64,000 nt of DNA from QWPN01 sp040880915 (GTDB taxonomy: Bacteria; Planctomycetota; Planctomycetia; Pirellulales; UBA1268): positions 1-64,000 of the forward strand of contig JBBEEF010000208.1 of assembly GCA_040880915.1 (NCBI GenBank), given 5' to 3'. Below are positions 10,901 to 19,822 of the stretch, in pieces (within the stretch, counting starts at the first letter, position 1; every line of letters begins with the position of its first letter). Below the pieces are notes generated by a model. That model saw only the letters and a program-made list of their open reading frames with translations. It searched no databases and had not been told where the DNA came from. A program made the position numbers and the translations under genes.

Positions 10901-11102
10901 GCTCGATCGGAGCTGCGATGGTGTCGGTCACGACCGCCGCATTGGCGCCGGGGTAGAAACAGGCCACCTGCACAATCGGCGGGGCGATCGGGGGAAACAG
11001 GGAAATCGGCAGCGAGAACACGCTCACCGCCCCGGCCAGCGTGATCAGGATCGAGATCACGGCTGCGAAGATCGGCCGCTGGATGAAGAATCGCGAGATC
11101 AC
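7941..11102 (-). CDS. RND efflux transporter, first of a tandem pair (AcrB/HAE1 family)
   Basis: A 1053-residue HAE1-type transporter paralogous to the next gene. It shows FIQRPIFAAVISILITLAGA at the N-terminus, the paired-Asp motif GIVVDDAIVVVENVERW in TM4 and SKNAILIVEFARQL in TM10. An open frame extends about 80 codons further upstream. GTG 11102 is chosen because it overlaps the stop of the membrane-fusion gene as GTGA and gives the normal AcrB N-terminus. The upstream extension reads through the fusion-protein gene in another frame and has no RND similarity. Operon order is MFP, this gene, second RND. Substrates cannot be read from sequence. Confidence 0.95.
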   Translation of the reverse strand: MISRFFIQRPIFAAVISILITLAGAVSVFSLPISLFPPIAPPIVQVACFYPGANAAVVTDTIAAPIEQQVNGVDRLLYMQSQATNDGSYVLTLTFEVGADANLALVQTQNRVQLAMPLLPPVVQKQGVSVKKRSPDILMTVDLVSPDDRYDDVFMSNYATLHLRDELLRCPGVGDILLLGQRDYSLRIWLDPEQLAARGITSQHVRDAIAEQNAQVISGVSGQSPAAADQQLELAVAAVGRLSTPEQFGDIVLASDSSVPGTPLVRLRDVARVELGAASYDQTCHYNGRPVVALAVFQLPDTNALECSRAIQEKMQELATRFPSGLTYVIGYDTTPFITESILEVLKTLREAILLVALVVLLFLQNWRATVIPLIAVPVAIVGTFTAMAAMGFSLNTLSLFGLVLAIGIVVDDAIVVVENVERWIAEGFSPREAAGKAMDEVTGPVIGVAAVLSAVFVPCAFIGGVTGLFFRQFALTIAVSTILSAVNSLTLSPALAAILLRPHGAAPDPLEWLIDRVLGPFFRLFNRFFERVVAGYFRAVGFLVNRSTAVMLVYLVLVVLTWRALATYPRGFVPLQDQRYLIVTVQLPDGAGVQRTGEVLDRIDTLAREVPGVTDTLTIAGMSLLYNANAPHWGSMFLVLDEYARRRTPETSMMGIIRAVRERCRTEVPDAVVGVYPAPSVKGLGTAGGFKFYVQDRGAQGPRVLQESTDALARTMEQWKLPMVVADYRADSPQYFLDIDRDKIRALGIPIAAVFGMLQMDVGSFYVNNFNRFGRSWQVKLMADSGFRSTAEDLGRLQVATAAGGMVPLATVLDVRPAMGPAMMMRYNLYPAAPVTGIPNPFESSSVLIDRVAGAAAELPDTFSYEWSEVFLLQITAGNTAAILLGLGVMLVFLVLAALYESWSQPLAVILVVPLSLLAALGGLVVAKLPIDILAQVGLVVLVGLASKNAILIVEFARQLRAAGHDPRSATLTASRLRLRPILMTSLAFILGVFPLVVARGAGAELRWSLGITVFAGMIGVTLFGVFLTPVFYYVLERLGDGLWKPPAERQT

Positions 11103-12430
11103 GGCGACGCCTCGGCAGGCACCGGCAGGGGCTCGGCAGCTGCGGGAGGCGCGGGTAGTCCAGGCGGCTCGGGGGCCGCAGGCGGTGCGGGGGCCACGAG
11201 GCTGGCTCGATCGAGGTCCTTGTCCGCGGCGATCAACGGCGTGACCGGTTTGCCCTCGCGGCACCGCTGCAGCCCGCGGATCACGACCCGATCGGTCGGG
11301 GTAAGCGGTCTGCTCGGATCGGCCGCCGTGACGGCGACCCACGTGCCCAGCTTCTGCCCCACGGTCACCTCCTGGGCACTGACCAGGTCATCCGGCCCGA
11401 CGATCCAGAGAATCTTTCGATCCTGGTTGCTGCCGACGGCGGCCTCGGGCACGAACAGCCGCTCGACGGCGTCGCCCAGCGGCAGCCGCACGCGGGCGAA
11501 CATCCCGGGGCGAAACAGCGGCGGCCGCGGTGCTTGTGGATCTCTGGAATGGGGATTGGCGAGCCGCCCCCGCATCGTGATCGTGGCCGTCTTGGCATCG
11601 AGCTGGTTGTTGAGGAAGTCAACGCGGCTGTGGTGGGGATACTTTCGCTCCACGTCGTCCACGAGCCCGACATCGACGACGGTCTCTTGTCCGCGGAGCC
11701 CGCCGCTGCGGGGTGATTCACGGGCATGGGTCATCACGCGTACGAGCGTCGGCTCATCGACGTTGAAATACACGAGAATCGGGTCGATCGACACGATCGT
11801 GGTAAGCGTCGTCTGATCCTGATTGATGAGGTTGCCGATCTGCAGTTGCGTGCGGCCGACCTGGCCGGTGATGGGCGCCGTGATCGAGCAGAACTCGACG
11901 TTGAGCCGCGCAAACTCCTGCTGGGCCCGGGCTGCGGCGATCGCGCCGGTGTTTTCCTCGAGCTTCGCCTTGTAGCTGTCGAAGTCCTGCTGGCTCGCGG
12001 CCCCCTTGTCGGCGAGCTTTCCGTAGCGGTCAACCTGCACCTCGAGGAACCGCCGCTCGCCGGCCAGTTTCTCGACCGTGCCGACGGCCGCGGCGAGTTG
12101 GGCGGCGTAGGGCCGGGCGTCGATCTCGTAGAGCAGATCCCCCTTGGTGACGAACTGGCCGTCGCGAAACGCGACCTTGGTGAGATAGCCGGTGATGCGG
12201 CTGCGGATGTCGACCACGAGTTCCGCGTCGAAGCGGCCCGTCACCTCGAGGTATTCCGGCACCCTCACCGGTTGCGGCGTGGTGACCGTCACCTCAACAG
12301 CAGCCGGCGAAACGGCTGCCGGGGCCGGAGAACGGCCGCAGCCCACGCAGGCACTAGCGATCACGACGGTGAGCACGGCCAGCGCCGGCGACAGCCGGGG
12401 AGCGAAGCAGGATGGCAGGCGGTGCAGCAT
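11099..12430 (-). CDS. RND membrane-fusion protein (periplasmic adaptor, lipoprotein)
   Basis: The 443-residue adaptor links the inner-membrane RND pump to the outer-membrane channel. An N-terminal hydrophobic segment ends in Cys residues (ASAC at 25-28, VGC at 29-31), one of which is likely lipidated. Then come the barrel-sandwich/lipoyl half (SRITGYLTKVAFRDGQFVTK, LLYEIDARPY), the alpha-hairpin (about 115-175), the second lipoyl half (ITAPITGQVGRTQLQIGNLI) and the beta-barrel (PGMFARVRLPLG). A Pro/Ala-rich tail of about 45 residues follows the normal end, which is unusual in length. It is the first gene of a three-gene operon; its stop overlaps the first RND start by 4 nt. Confidence 0.93.
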   Translation of the reverse strand: MLHRLPSCFAPRLSPALAVLTVVIASACVGCGRSPAPAAVSPAAVEVTVTTPQPVRVPEYLEVTGRFDAELVVDIRSRITGYLTKVAFRDGQFVTKGDLLYEIDARPYAAQLAAAVGTVEKLAGERRFLEVQVDRYGKLADKGAASQQDFDSYKAKLEENTGAIAAARAQQEFARLNVEFCSITAPITGQVGRTQLQIGNLINQDQTTLTTIVSIDPILVYFNVDEPTLVRVMTHARESPRSGGLRGQETVVDVGLVDDVERKYPHHSRVDFLNNQLDAKTATITMRGRLANPHSRDPQAPRPPLFRPGMFARVRLPLGDAVERLFVPEAAVGSNQDRKILWIVGPDDLVSAQEVTVGQKLGTWVAVTAADPSRPLTPTDRVVIRGLQRCREGKPVTPLIAADKDLDRASLVAPAPPAAPEPPGLPAPPAAAEPLPVPAEASP

Positions 12431-12590
12431 TGGTCGCCGTTTACAGGAAACATCCAGTACGTGGCGTGGAGGATAGAACGGTCAACGGCAGTTCCACAAA
12501 CGTTGAGCCGGTGGGCCCCTCCCGACCCCGGCCCATCAGCGGCCGGGAGGCCCCGAAGATCACGACCAGAGCAACTATTTCCGCAGCCGC

Positions 12591-14033
12591 TCAGGCCAGG
12601 ATCGCCTTTACCGGCTTCGCCGGCTCGACGCCGGTGAGCTTGGAGTCGAGCCCCTGATACTCGACTGTGAACCGGGCGTGGTCGATGCCCAGGAGGTGGA
12701 GCATCGTGGCGTGCAGGTCGCGGACAGGCACCACATCCTGGACGGCGTGGTAGCCGAACTCATCGGTCGCCCCGTGCGTGATGCCCCCGCGGATGCCGCC
12801 GCCGGCAAGCATCATGCTGAAGCCCTTGATGTGGTGGTCGCGGCCGATGCCCTTGTCTTTGCCTTGGCCCATCGGCGTGCGGCCGAACTCGCCGCCGATC
12901 ACCACGAGCGTCTCGTCCAAGAGCCCCCGCCGCTCGAGGTCGATCAGCAGACCGGCGGCCGCCCGGTCGGTGGGCGGGCAGATCTGATCCATGAAGCCCT
13001 CGATGCCGCTGTGGTGATCCCAGTCGCTGTGGTAGAGATGCACGAATCGCACCCCCCGCTCCACGAGCCGCCGGGCCATGAGGCAGTTGGTGCCCACCGT
13101 CGCCTTGCCCGGCTCGGCCCCATAGAGAGCGAGCGTCTCGGGGGTCTCGTCGGCAAGGTCTGCCAGCGCTGGCACGCTCGACTGCATTCGGAAGGCGAGC
13201 TCGTACTGGCTGATCCGGGTAGTGATCTCGGGATCGGCCAGCCGGGTGAGGCGGTGCCGCTCGAGGGCCGTGACGGTGTCGATAAGGTCCCGCTGGTGGG
13301 CCGATGAGACGCCCGGCGGGTTGGCAACGTAGTGGACGGGAGCACCGCTTGTGGAAAACTCAACGCCCTGGAACTGCCCTGGCAGGAAGCCCGAGTGCCA
13401 CTGCCTGGCAGCGATCGGCTGCGGGTTTCTCCCCATCTTGCTCGTCATCACCACAAATCCGGGGAGATCGTCGGCCTCGCTGCCCAGGCCGTAGGTAACC
13501 CAGGCGCCCATGCTCGGCCGCCCGGAGAGGGGCGTGCCACAGTTCATGAATGTGTGGGCCGGATCGTGGTTGATCTGCTCGGTAACCATGCTCCGCACGA
13601 TCGCGGCCTTGTCGGCCAGGCCGCCGAGCAGCGGAAAATAGTCGCTCACCTCGGCTCCGCATTCGCCGTGGCGGCGGAACGGCTTCCGCGGCCCAAGCAC
13701 GATGAGCTTCTGGCCCTGCAGTTGGGCGATCGGCTGGCCGGCGGTCACGCTCGCCGGCATCTCCTCGCCGTCGAGCTTCGCCAACAGCGGCTTGTGGTCG
13801 AAGCTCTCGAGGTGGCTCGGGCCACCGGCCAGGCAGAGGAAGATCACCGACTTGGCCCGGGGCGGATGGTGGAGAGGCCAGACCGCGCCGGTTTCTGTGG
13901 CCGCCTGGACCACCGGAGCGATGGCCGCCGCCAGGCTGTCACGGGCCAGGAGCGTGCTGAGCGCGGCACCACCGAGCGACAGCCCTGAGCGGGCCAGAAA
14001 CATGCGGCGATGAAGTGGATTCAGGTCGTGCAT
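12591..14033 (-). CDS. DUF1501 family protein, Tat-exported
   Basis: This 480-residue protein belongs to the DUF1501 family, sulfatase-fold relatives greatly expanded in planctomycetes. A twin-arginine signal lies at the N-terminus (HRRMFLARSGLSLGGAALS), as is usual for the family. Characteristic blocks are SVIFLCLAGGPSHLESFDHKP, GAWVTYGLGSEADDLPGF, the histidine cluster LYHSDWDHHSGIEGF, VVIGGEFGRTPMGQG and GRDHHIKGFSMMLAGGGI. It lies 228 nt downstream of the DUF1549/DUF1553 gene on the same strand. The two families almost always occur together and are thought to act as a secreted pair. The biochemical role is unproven, with polysaccharide or sulfated-glycan turnover as speculation. Confidence 0.93.
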   Translation of the reverse strand: MHDLNPLHRRMFLARSGLSLGGAALSTLLARDSLAAAIAPVVQAATETGAVWPLHHPPRAKSVIFLCLAGGPSHLESFDHKPLLAKLDGEEMPASVTAGQPIAQLQGQKLIVLGPRKPFRRHGECGAEVSDYFPLLGGLADKAAIVRSMVTEQINHDPAHTFMNCGTPLSGRPSMGAWVTYGLGSEADDLPGFVVMTSKMGRNPQPIAARQWHSGFLPGQFQGVEFSTSGAPVHYVANPPGVSSAHQRDLIDTVTALERHRLTRLADPEITTRISQYELAFRMQSSVPALADLADETPETLALYGAEPGKATVGTNCLMARRLVERGVRFVHLYHSDWDHHSGIEGFMDQICPPTDRAAAGLLIDLERRGLLDETLVVIGGEFGRTPMGQGKDKGIGRDHHIKGFSMMLAGGGIRGGITHGATDEFGYHAVQDVVPVRDLHATMLHLLGIDHARFTVEYQGLDSKLTGVEPAKPVKAILA

Positions 14034-14094
14034 GGGTCACCTCGGGACGTGCCTCACGCGGCCTGTCGGCCGCAATCAAGGAGTGGACATCAAG

Positions 14095-14215
14095 CAGGGG
14101 ACTGTCCCCTTTTCAAACCGGGGACTGTCCCCTTTTTTGAATACAAGCCCTGGGCGCGAGCCCAGGGACTCTTTTTTGAATACAAGCCCTGGGCGCGAGC
14201 CCGGGGACTCGCCTG
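14095..14215. repeat. REP-like palindromes, tandem partial copies
   Basis: Between the two PSD1-pair genes lie two copies of ATACAAGCCCTGGGCGCGAG, each followed by CCCAGGGACTC or CCGGGGACTC and preceded by TTTTTTGA. Just before them are two shorter GGGGACTGTCCCCTTTT units (about 14097-14136). The palindromic core matches the REP-like element at position 1. The U-rich stretches next to strong stems could also act as terminators, but this is not clear. Confidence 0.65.
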
Positions 14216-14261
14216 CCACACCAGAACCGTTGCCGTGATTCCCAGCTCCTCCGCATCACGC

Positions 14262-16733
14262 TCAATACCTCGCGATCGCTTCGTGGAGATTGAGCACGGC
14301 GCGGGCAGTGGCCGTCCAGGCAGCGAGTTCAGCGTCGTCGAGCGACTGGTCGCGGGGAGCGAGGCCCACGGCCAAGAGGTCGCGGGCGGCGGCATGGTCG
14401 GCGGCAAACTCGGCGCGGCGGCGGGCGAGGAGTTCCGCCACGAGCCGCCGCTCGTCGCTGTCGGGTCGCCGCGAGAGGGCGTGTCGCCAGAGGGCATCGA
14501 TCCGGGCCGCATCGTCGCCGGCCTGCTTGAGCACTCGCTCGGCGAGCGTCCGGGCCGCCTCCACAAACGTCGGGTCGTTCAGGAGCACAAGCGCCGCCTT
14601 GGGCGTGTTCGATCGCATCCGCGTGGCCGTGCACTCCTCGCGGGTGGGCGCGTCGAAGGCGAGCAGTTGGGGATGGAGAAACATCCGCTGCCAGTGAACG
14701 TAGAGCCCCCGCCGCCACTGCCGCTGGTCAGTGTCGGACTTATATTCCCGCTGCGGGAAGTTCAAGTGCCGGTAGTAGCCGGCCGGTTGATAGGGATGCA
14801 CGCTCGGCCCTCCGAGCTCTTCCACGAGCAGGCCGCTCGTGAGGAGGATCGCGTCGCGAACCCCTTCGGCGGGATACCGCCAGCGGCCCTGGCGAGCGAG
14901 CAGCCGGTTGTCGGGATCACGGGCCAGCAGTTCCTCGGCGGCGTTGGACGACTGCCGGTAGACGCGGCTTGTCACGATCGTGCGAATCAGCCGCCGAACA
15001 TCCCAGCCGGCGGCGAACTCGAGGGCCAGCCGGTCGAGCAACTCGAGGTGGTCGGGGGGCTCCCCCTGGCCGCCGAAGTCGTCGGCACTGCGACACAGGC
15101 CAGCGCCAAAGAACACCCCCCACAACCTGTTGGCCACGACCCGCGCTGTGAGTTCGCCCATGCCCCCCTGGGCCACTGGTGTGACGAGCCAGCGGGCAAG
15201 GTCGGCCCGCGTGGCCCGGCCGTCGGTTGCGAGCGTGCCCATGAAGGCGGGGATCGCCGGTTCCACGATCTCGCCCGACTCGTTCATCCAGTCGCCCCGT
15301 GGCAGGATGCGGACGGTCCGGGGCTCCTTCAGTGCCTCTGTCACCATCAGCGACCGCGCCAGGTTCTTCCGCTCGGCCTCAAGCTTCGCGAGCTGTTGCC
15401 GCGCGGCAACGATCTTAGGTGGCTCCGGCGGCGGCGGCAGGGCGGGAGCCGGCGGCGGGGCGGGAGCCGGCGGCAGGTTTGCCCGGAGCGAGAGGATCTC
15501 GGCGTCGAGGGCCGCGGACTGCTCGCGGTCGAAGGGGCCCACCATCGGCCGCTCAGGCAGCCGCGTTGTGGGCAGGGCGTTGGGCGCGCCGCCGAAGCCA
15601 GCCTTACCCATGTGCTTTTCGTCGTCGACGTCGGCGAAGAAGGCGCCCAATGCGTGGAAGTCGCGGGCGGTGTAGGGGTCGTATTTATGGTCGTGGCACT
15701 GGGCGCAGCCAACCGTTGCCCCCAGCCAGGCTCCCGAGACATTTCGGATCCGGTCGGCCTGGTAGATCGCCCGGTATTCCTTGACCTGGAGCCCCCCCTC
15801 GTGTGTTGTCTGGAGGAGGCGGTTGTACGCGCTCGCCAAGATGCGGTCGTCGGGATGCTCGCCAGACTCCGGCGGGACGAGATCGCCGGCCAACTGGAGC
15901 AGGGTGAACCGGTCGAAGGGCACATTCGCCAGGAAGGCCGCGATCACCCAGTCGCGGTAGGGCGACGCGGCGTGGGTCTGGTCGCCGTGGTAGCCCACGG
16001 TGTCGGCGTATCGCACGAGATCGAGCCACCAGGCCGCCAGCCGCTCGGCATGTCGCGGCGAGGCAAGCAGGCGGTCGACCAGTTCCTCATAGGCGTTTTG
16101 TCGAGTGTCGGCGAGGTAGGCATCGACCTCGGCGGGCGTGGGGGGCAGACCCGTGAGATCGAAGCTGACGCGGCGCAGGAGCGTGATGGCGTCGGCATCG
16201 GGGGCGGGGCCAAGCCCTTCGGCCTCGAGCCGAGCAATCACGAAGCGGTCGATCCAGCCGTCAGACCAGGCGGCGTCTTTCACTGCCGGATCGGGATGCC
16301 GAGCGGGAGCCACATACGCCCAGTGCGGGGCGTACGGGGCGCCGGCCTCGATCCACTGCTCGAGCAGGTCCTTCTGAGCAGCCGTGAGCACGTGGTTGCT
16401 CTCCGGCGGCGGCATCACGAGGTCGGGGTCGATCGAGTGGATCCGGGCGACCAGTTCGCTCCCGGTGAGCGTGCCGGGCACGATCGCGGTCTCCCCGCTA
16501 TCGAGTTCGCTCGTGGCGGCCACGCGGTCGTCGAGCCGCAAGCCCCCCTGGCGGTCGTGCTCATCGGGGCCGTGGCAGGCGAAGCAGTTCCGCGACAGGA
16601 TCGGGCGGATGTCGCGGTTAAAATCAGGGGCGGCTGCCGCGGTCGCCAGGGGAGCGATGACGGACACCGCGGCAAGGACGCACCCCCCGGCTCTCATCCT
16701 GACGTCACCGTTTATTCGTGAAAGCAGATCCAT
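14262..16733 (-). CDS. PSD1-type cytochrome-like protein (PSCyt1-DUF1549-DUF1553)
   Basis: This 823-residue secreted protein shows the planctomycete-specific PSCyt1-DUF1549-DUF1553 order. After a signal peptide (about 13-36), a haem-binding CxxCH lies at 50-54 (CFACH) with the usual GPDEHDRQGGLRLD context. DUF1549 follows with SFDLTGLPPTPAEVDAYLAD and a second CxxCH-like site (GCAQCHDHKYDPYT). A Pro-rich linker (about 430-450) leads to DUF1553 with NRLWGVFFGAGLCRSADDFG and NTPKAALVLLNDPTFVEAAR. Two possible starts exist, Met1 (16733) and Met13 (16697); neither has a clear ribosome-binding site. It is upstream of its usual partner, the DUF1501 gene. A redox role at the cell surface is inferred from the c-type haem motif; no substrate is known. 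Confidence 0.93.
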   Translation of the reverse strand: MDLLSRINGDVRMRAGGCVLAAVSVIAPLATAAAAPDFNRDIRPILSRNCFACHGPDEHDRQGGLRLDDRVAATSELDSGETAIVPGTLTGSELVARIHSIDPDLVMPPPESNHVLTAAQKDLLEQWIEAGAPYAPHWAYVAPARHPDPAVKDAAWSDGWIDRFVIARLEAEGLGPAPDADAITLLRRVSFDLTGLPPTPAEVDAYLADTRQNAYEELVDRLLASPRHAERLAAWWLDLVRYADTVGYHGDQTHAASPYRDWVIAAFLANVPFDRFTLLQLAGDLVPPESGEHPDDRILASAYNRLLQTTHEGGLQVKEYRAIYQADRIRNVSGAWLGATVGCAQCHDHKYDPYTARDFHALGAFFADVDDEKHMGKAGFGGAPNALPTTRLPERPMVGPFDREQSAALDAEILSLRANLPPAPAPPPAPALPPPPEPPKIVAARQQLAKLEAERKNLARSLMVTEALKEPRTVRILPRGDWMNESGEIVEPAIPAFMGTLATDGRATRADLARWLVTPVAQGGMGELTARVVANRLWGVFFGAGLCRSADDFGGQGEPPDHLELLDRLALEFAAGWDVRRLIRTIVTSRVYRQSSNAAEELLARDPDNRLLARQGRWRYPAEGVRDAILLTSGLLVEELGGPSVHPYQPAGYYRHLNFPQREYKSDTDQRQWRRGLYVHWQRMFLHPQLLAFDAPTREECTATRMRSNTPKAALVLLNDPTFVEAARTLAERVLKQAGDDAARIDALWRHALSRRPDSDERRLVAELLARRRAEFAADHAAARDLLAVGLAPRDQSLDDAELAAWTATARAVLNLHEAIARY

Positions 16734-16983
16734 TCGGGATGTCCACGAGTCTAGAACGGCTGTCTGTGTGGGCCGCCGGTTTCCTGGCTCAACCAGCGCG
16801 GAAACCTCACTGGGACTCCAATTGTCGTAAAGTATAGCCCCGTCTCACGGCCAGGGCCGCGCTGCGGGTCGCTCGTTGACGCCACCCCGCCACGAACGTA
16901 GATTCGCGTCGGTTTTGCCCAGACTCCCTCGCCGTCAGGCGACCGTGCTCCTTTTCCGCCAGCGAAAGGTCGTAACCCCGTCC

Positions 16984-19764
16984 ATGGCTAGCTCCACCCG
17001 CAAAAAGTCTTCCACCCGCAAACCCGCCTCGAAAGACGCCCAAGGCAGCCGCGGAGGCAAGCTCCTCTACTCCTTCGGCGAGAAGAAGTGTGACGGCGAC
17101 GGGACGATGAAGTCGCTGCTCGGCGGCAAGGGGGCAAACCTCGCCCAGATGACGAAGATCGGCCTCCCGGTGCCTCCGGGCTTCACGATCACAACGGCCG
17201 TCTGCATTGACTACTACAAGCACGGCAAGAAGTTTCCCAAGGGGCTCGAGGAGGCGATCCATGCCGCCATGAAGCTCATCGAGAAGGAAACAGGGAAGAA
17301 GTTCGGCGATCCGAAAAACTCGCTGCTTGTGAGCGTCCGCTCGGGGGCCCGCGACAGCATGCCGGGCATGATGGACACGATCCTGAACCTCGGGCTCAAC
17401 GACGAGACCGTGAAGGGGCTCGCCGAGGCCACCGGCAATCCCCGCTTCGCCTACGACTCCTACCGCCGCTTCATCCAGATGTATGGCGACGTGGTGATGG
17501 GGGTGCAGAAGAGGCACGAGAACGAGCACGAGCCGTTCGATGAGGTGATGGACGGCCTCAAGCACCAGCTCGGCATCGTCAACGACACCGACCTGACCGA
17601 GTCACACCTCCGCGAGCTCATCTCCCGCTTCCTCCGGCTGATCAAGGAGCGGACGGGCAAGAGCTTCCCTCAGGATCCCTTTGCCCAGCTGATCGGGGCC
17701 GTGGCGTCCGTGTTCGGTAGCTGGATGAACGAGCGGGCCATTCTCTACCGCCGCAAGTACAAGATCCCCGACGAGTGGGGCACAGCGGTCAACGTTCAGA
17801 GCATGGTGTTCGGCAACATGGGAGACGACTGCGCTACCGGCGTGGCCTTCACCCGCGACCCGGCCACGGGCGAGGATATCTTCTACGGGGAATATCTCAT
17901 CAACGCCCAGGGCGAGGACGTGGTGGCTGGCGTGCGGACGCCGCTGCCCGTCGCCGAAATGAAACATGACGCGATGTTCGCCGGCACCTACAAGCAGCTC
18001 GAGAAGGTGCGGCAGACGCTCGAGAAGAAGTTTGGCGACGTCCAGGACTTCGAGTTCACCGTCGAGAAGAAGAAGCTCTACATGCTGCAGACGCGGAATG
18101 GCAAGCGGACGGCGCTGGCCTACGTGAAGATTGCCCACGACATGGTCAAGCAGAAGCTGATGACCCCGCGGCATGCAATCCTCTCGGCAGACCCCGACGC
18201 CCTCTCGCAGCTGCTCGCCCCGATCTTCGACCAGGCCGCCTATGCGTCTGCCAAGAAGGAGGGCCGCCTCCTCACCGCCGGCCTGCCGGCCGGCCCCGGC
18301 GCCGCCACTGGCGAGCTTGTGTTTACGGCGTCCAAGGCGGAGGAGCTCGCCAACAAGGGCAAGCAGGTGGTGCTCGCCCGCGTCGAAACAAGCCCCGAGG
18401 ACCTCCGCGGCATGATCGCCGCCGAGGGCATCCTCACGAGCCGCGGCGGCGTTTCGAGCCATGCAGCCCTCGTGGCCCGGCAGATGGGCAAGGTCTGCGT
18501 GGCGGGTGCTGGCGGGATCCAGATCGACTACGCCAAGGGCACGCTCACATGCGGCGGCCACACGCTCAAGGAGGGAGACGCAATCTCGATCAACGGCTCC
18601 ACCGGCGAGGTCTTCGCCGGCGGGATCAAGACCGCCGACAGCGAGCTGAAGCAGGTGCTTGTCGCCCGCACGATGAAGCCGGAACACTCGCAGGTGTTCC
18701 AGTATTACGACTTCATCATGAAGCTCGCCGACAAGTATCGCCAGCTCGGTCTGCGGACCAACGCCGACACCCCCGAACAGGTTCGCCACGCGATCGCCTT
18801 CGGGGCCGAGGGCATCGGTCTGACACGGACCGAGCACATGTTCTTTGAGGGCGACCGCATCGACGCGATGCGGGAGATGATCCTCGCAGAGTCGGAGGAG
18901 TCGCGGCGCGAGGCGCTCGCCAAACTCCTGCCCTACCAGCGGGAAGATTTCGAGGGCATCTTCCGAGCCCTCGACGGCCGGCCGGCCACGATCCGGTTCC
19001 TCGACCCGCCGCTGCACGAGTTTGTGCCCCACGAGGAGAAGGCCCAGGCCGACCTGGCCCGCAAGCTGGGGCTCGCCCCGGACAGGGTGAAGGCCCGCGT
19101 GGCGGCCCTCCACGAGTTCAACCCGATGCTCGGCCACCGCGGCTGCCGCCTCGGGATCAGCTATCCCGAGATCTCCGAGATGCAGACTCGGGCCGTGTTC
19201 GAGGCGGCCGCCAAGGTGCAGAAAGACGGCATCCGCGTGCGGCCTGAGATCATGATCCCGCTCGTCGGCTTCCGGAAGGAACTCGACCACCAGGTCGAGA
19301 TCGTCCATCGGGTCGCGGAGCAGGTGCAGAAGGAAACGGGCCAGAAGATCAAGTATCTCGTGGGCACGATGATCGAGATCCCGCGCGGAGCGCTCACGGC
19401 CGACGAGATTGCCGAAACGGCCGAGTTCTTTTCGTTTGGCACCAACGACCTCACCCAGACCTGCCTCGGAACGAGCCGCGACGACATGGGCTCGTTCCTG
19501 CAGAAATACACCGACGAGGGAATCTTCAAGGCGAACCCGTTTGCCTCGATCGACGTCAGCGGTGTGGGGCAGCTGATGAAGATCGCCGTCGAGCGGGGAA
19601 AGAAGACCCGCCCCGACATCAAGCTCGGAATCTGCGGCGAGCATGGCGGCGATCCCCATTCGGTGATCTTCTGCCACCGGCTGGGCCTCGACTACGTAAG
19701 CTGCTCGCCGTTCCGCCTTCCGGTGGCCCGGCTGGCGGCAGCCCAGGCGGCACTCAAGGACTAG
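16984..19764 (+). CDS. ppdK: pyruvate, phosphate dikinase
   Basis: This 926-residue cytoplasmic enzyme interconverts pyruvate + ATP + Pi with PEP + AMP + PPi. The three expected domains are present. The N-terminal ATP-grasp part has LLGGKGANLAQMTKIGLPVPPGFTIT. The central swivelling domain carries the phospho-accepting His493 in TSRGGVSSHAALVARQMGK. The C-terminal PEP/pyruvate TIM barrel has catalytic Cys884 in GICGEHGGDP plus GLTRTEHMFF. The start is ATG 16984. An in-frame TTG 108 nt upstream would add a basic tail absent in the family. The first ~35 residues are Ser/Lys/Arg-rich, a modest extension. It stands alone between divergent and unrelated neighbours. Confidence 0.96.
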   Translation: MASSTRKKSSTRKPASKDAQGSRGGKLLYSFGEKKCDGDGTMKSLLGGKGANLAQMTKIGLPVPPGFTITTAVCIDYYKHGKKFPKGLEEAIHAAMKLIEKETGKKFGDPKNSLLVSVRSGARDSMPGMMDTILNLGLNDETVKGLAEATGNPRFAYDSYRRFIQMYGDVVMGVQKRHENEHEPFDEVMDGLKHQLGIVNDTDLTESHLRELISRFLRLIKERTGKSFPQDPFAQLIGAVASVFGSWMNERAILYRRKYKIPDEWGTAVNVQSMVFGNMGDDCATGVAFTRDPATGEDIFYGEYLINAQGEDVVAGVRTPLPVAEMKHDAMFAGTYKQLEKVRQTLEKKFGDVQDFEFTVEKKKLYMLQTRNGKRTALAYVKIAHDMVKQKLMTPRHAILSADPDALSQLLAPIFDQAAYASAKKEGRLLTAGLPAGPGAATGELVFTASKAEELANKGKQVVLARVETSPEDLRGMIAAEGILTSRGGVSSHAALVARQMGKVCVAGAGGIQIDYAKGTLTCGGHTLKEGDAISINGSTGEVFAGGIKTADSELKQVLVARTMKPEHSQVFQYYDFIMKLADKYRQLGLRTNADTPEQVRHAIAFGAEGIGLTRTEHMFFEGDRIDAMREMILAESEESRREALAKLLPYQREDFEGIFRALDGRPATIRFLDPPLHEFVPHEEKAQADLARKLGLAPDRVKARVAALHEFNPMLGHRGCRLGISYPEISEMQTRAVFEAAAKVQKDGIRVRPEIMIPLVGFRKELDHQVEIVHRVAEQVQKETGQKIKYLVGTMIEIPRGALTADEIAETAEFFSFGTNDLTQTCLGTSRDDMGSFLQKYTDEGIFKANPFASIDVSGVGQLMKIAVERGKKTRPDIKLGICGEHGGDPHSVIFCHRLGLDYVSCSPFRLPVARLAAAQAALKD

Positions 19765-19822
19765 GGGGGTGGGGTGGGTTTGAAACCTGCCTGCCGGTTT
19801 CGGCCGCGGGTAGGCTTTGGCA

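Noticed and set aside
9204..11816. 870-codon plus-strand open frame opposite the first RND gene, and a similar one at 5798-8038
   Set aside because: Arg/His/Asp-rich translation with no recognisable domain, overlapping clear RND transporter genes. Antisense shadows.
14010..16721. 903-codon plus-strand frame opposite the PSD1 gene
   Set aside because: Begins by translating the REP-like repeats and matches no family. The minus strand shows CxxCH, DUF1549 and DUF1553.
17602..19677. 691-codon minus-strand frame opposite ppdK
   Set aside because: No domain recognised; ppdK on the other strand has every catalytic motif.
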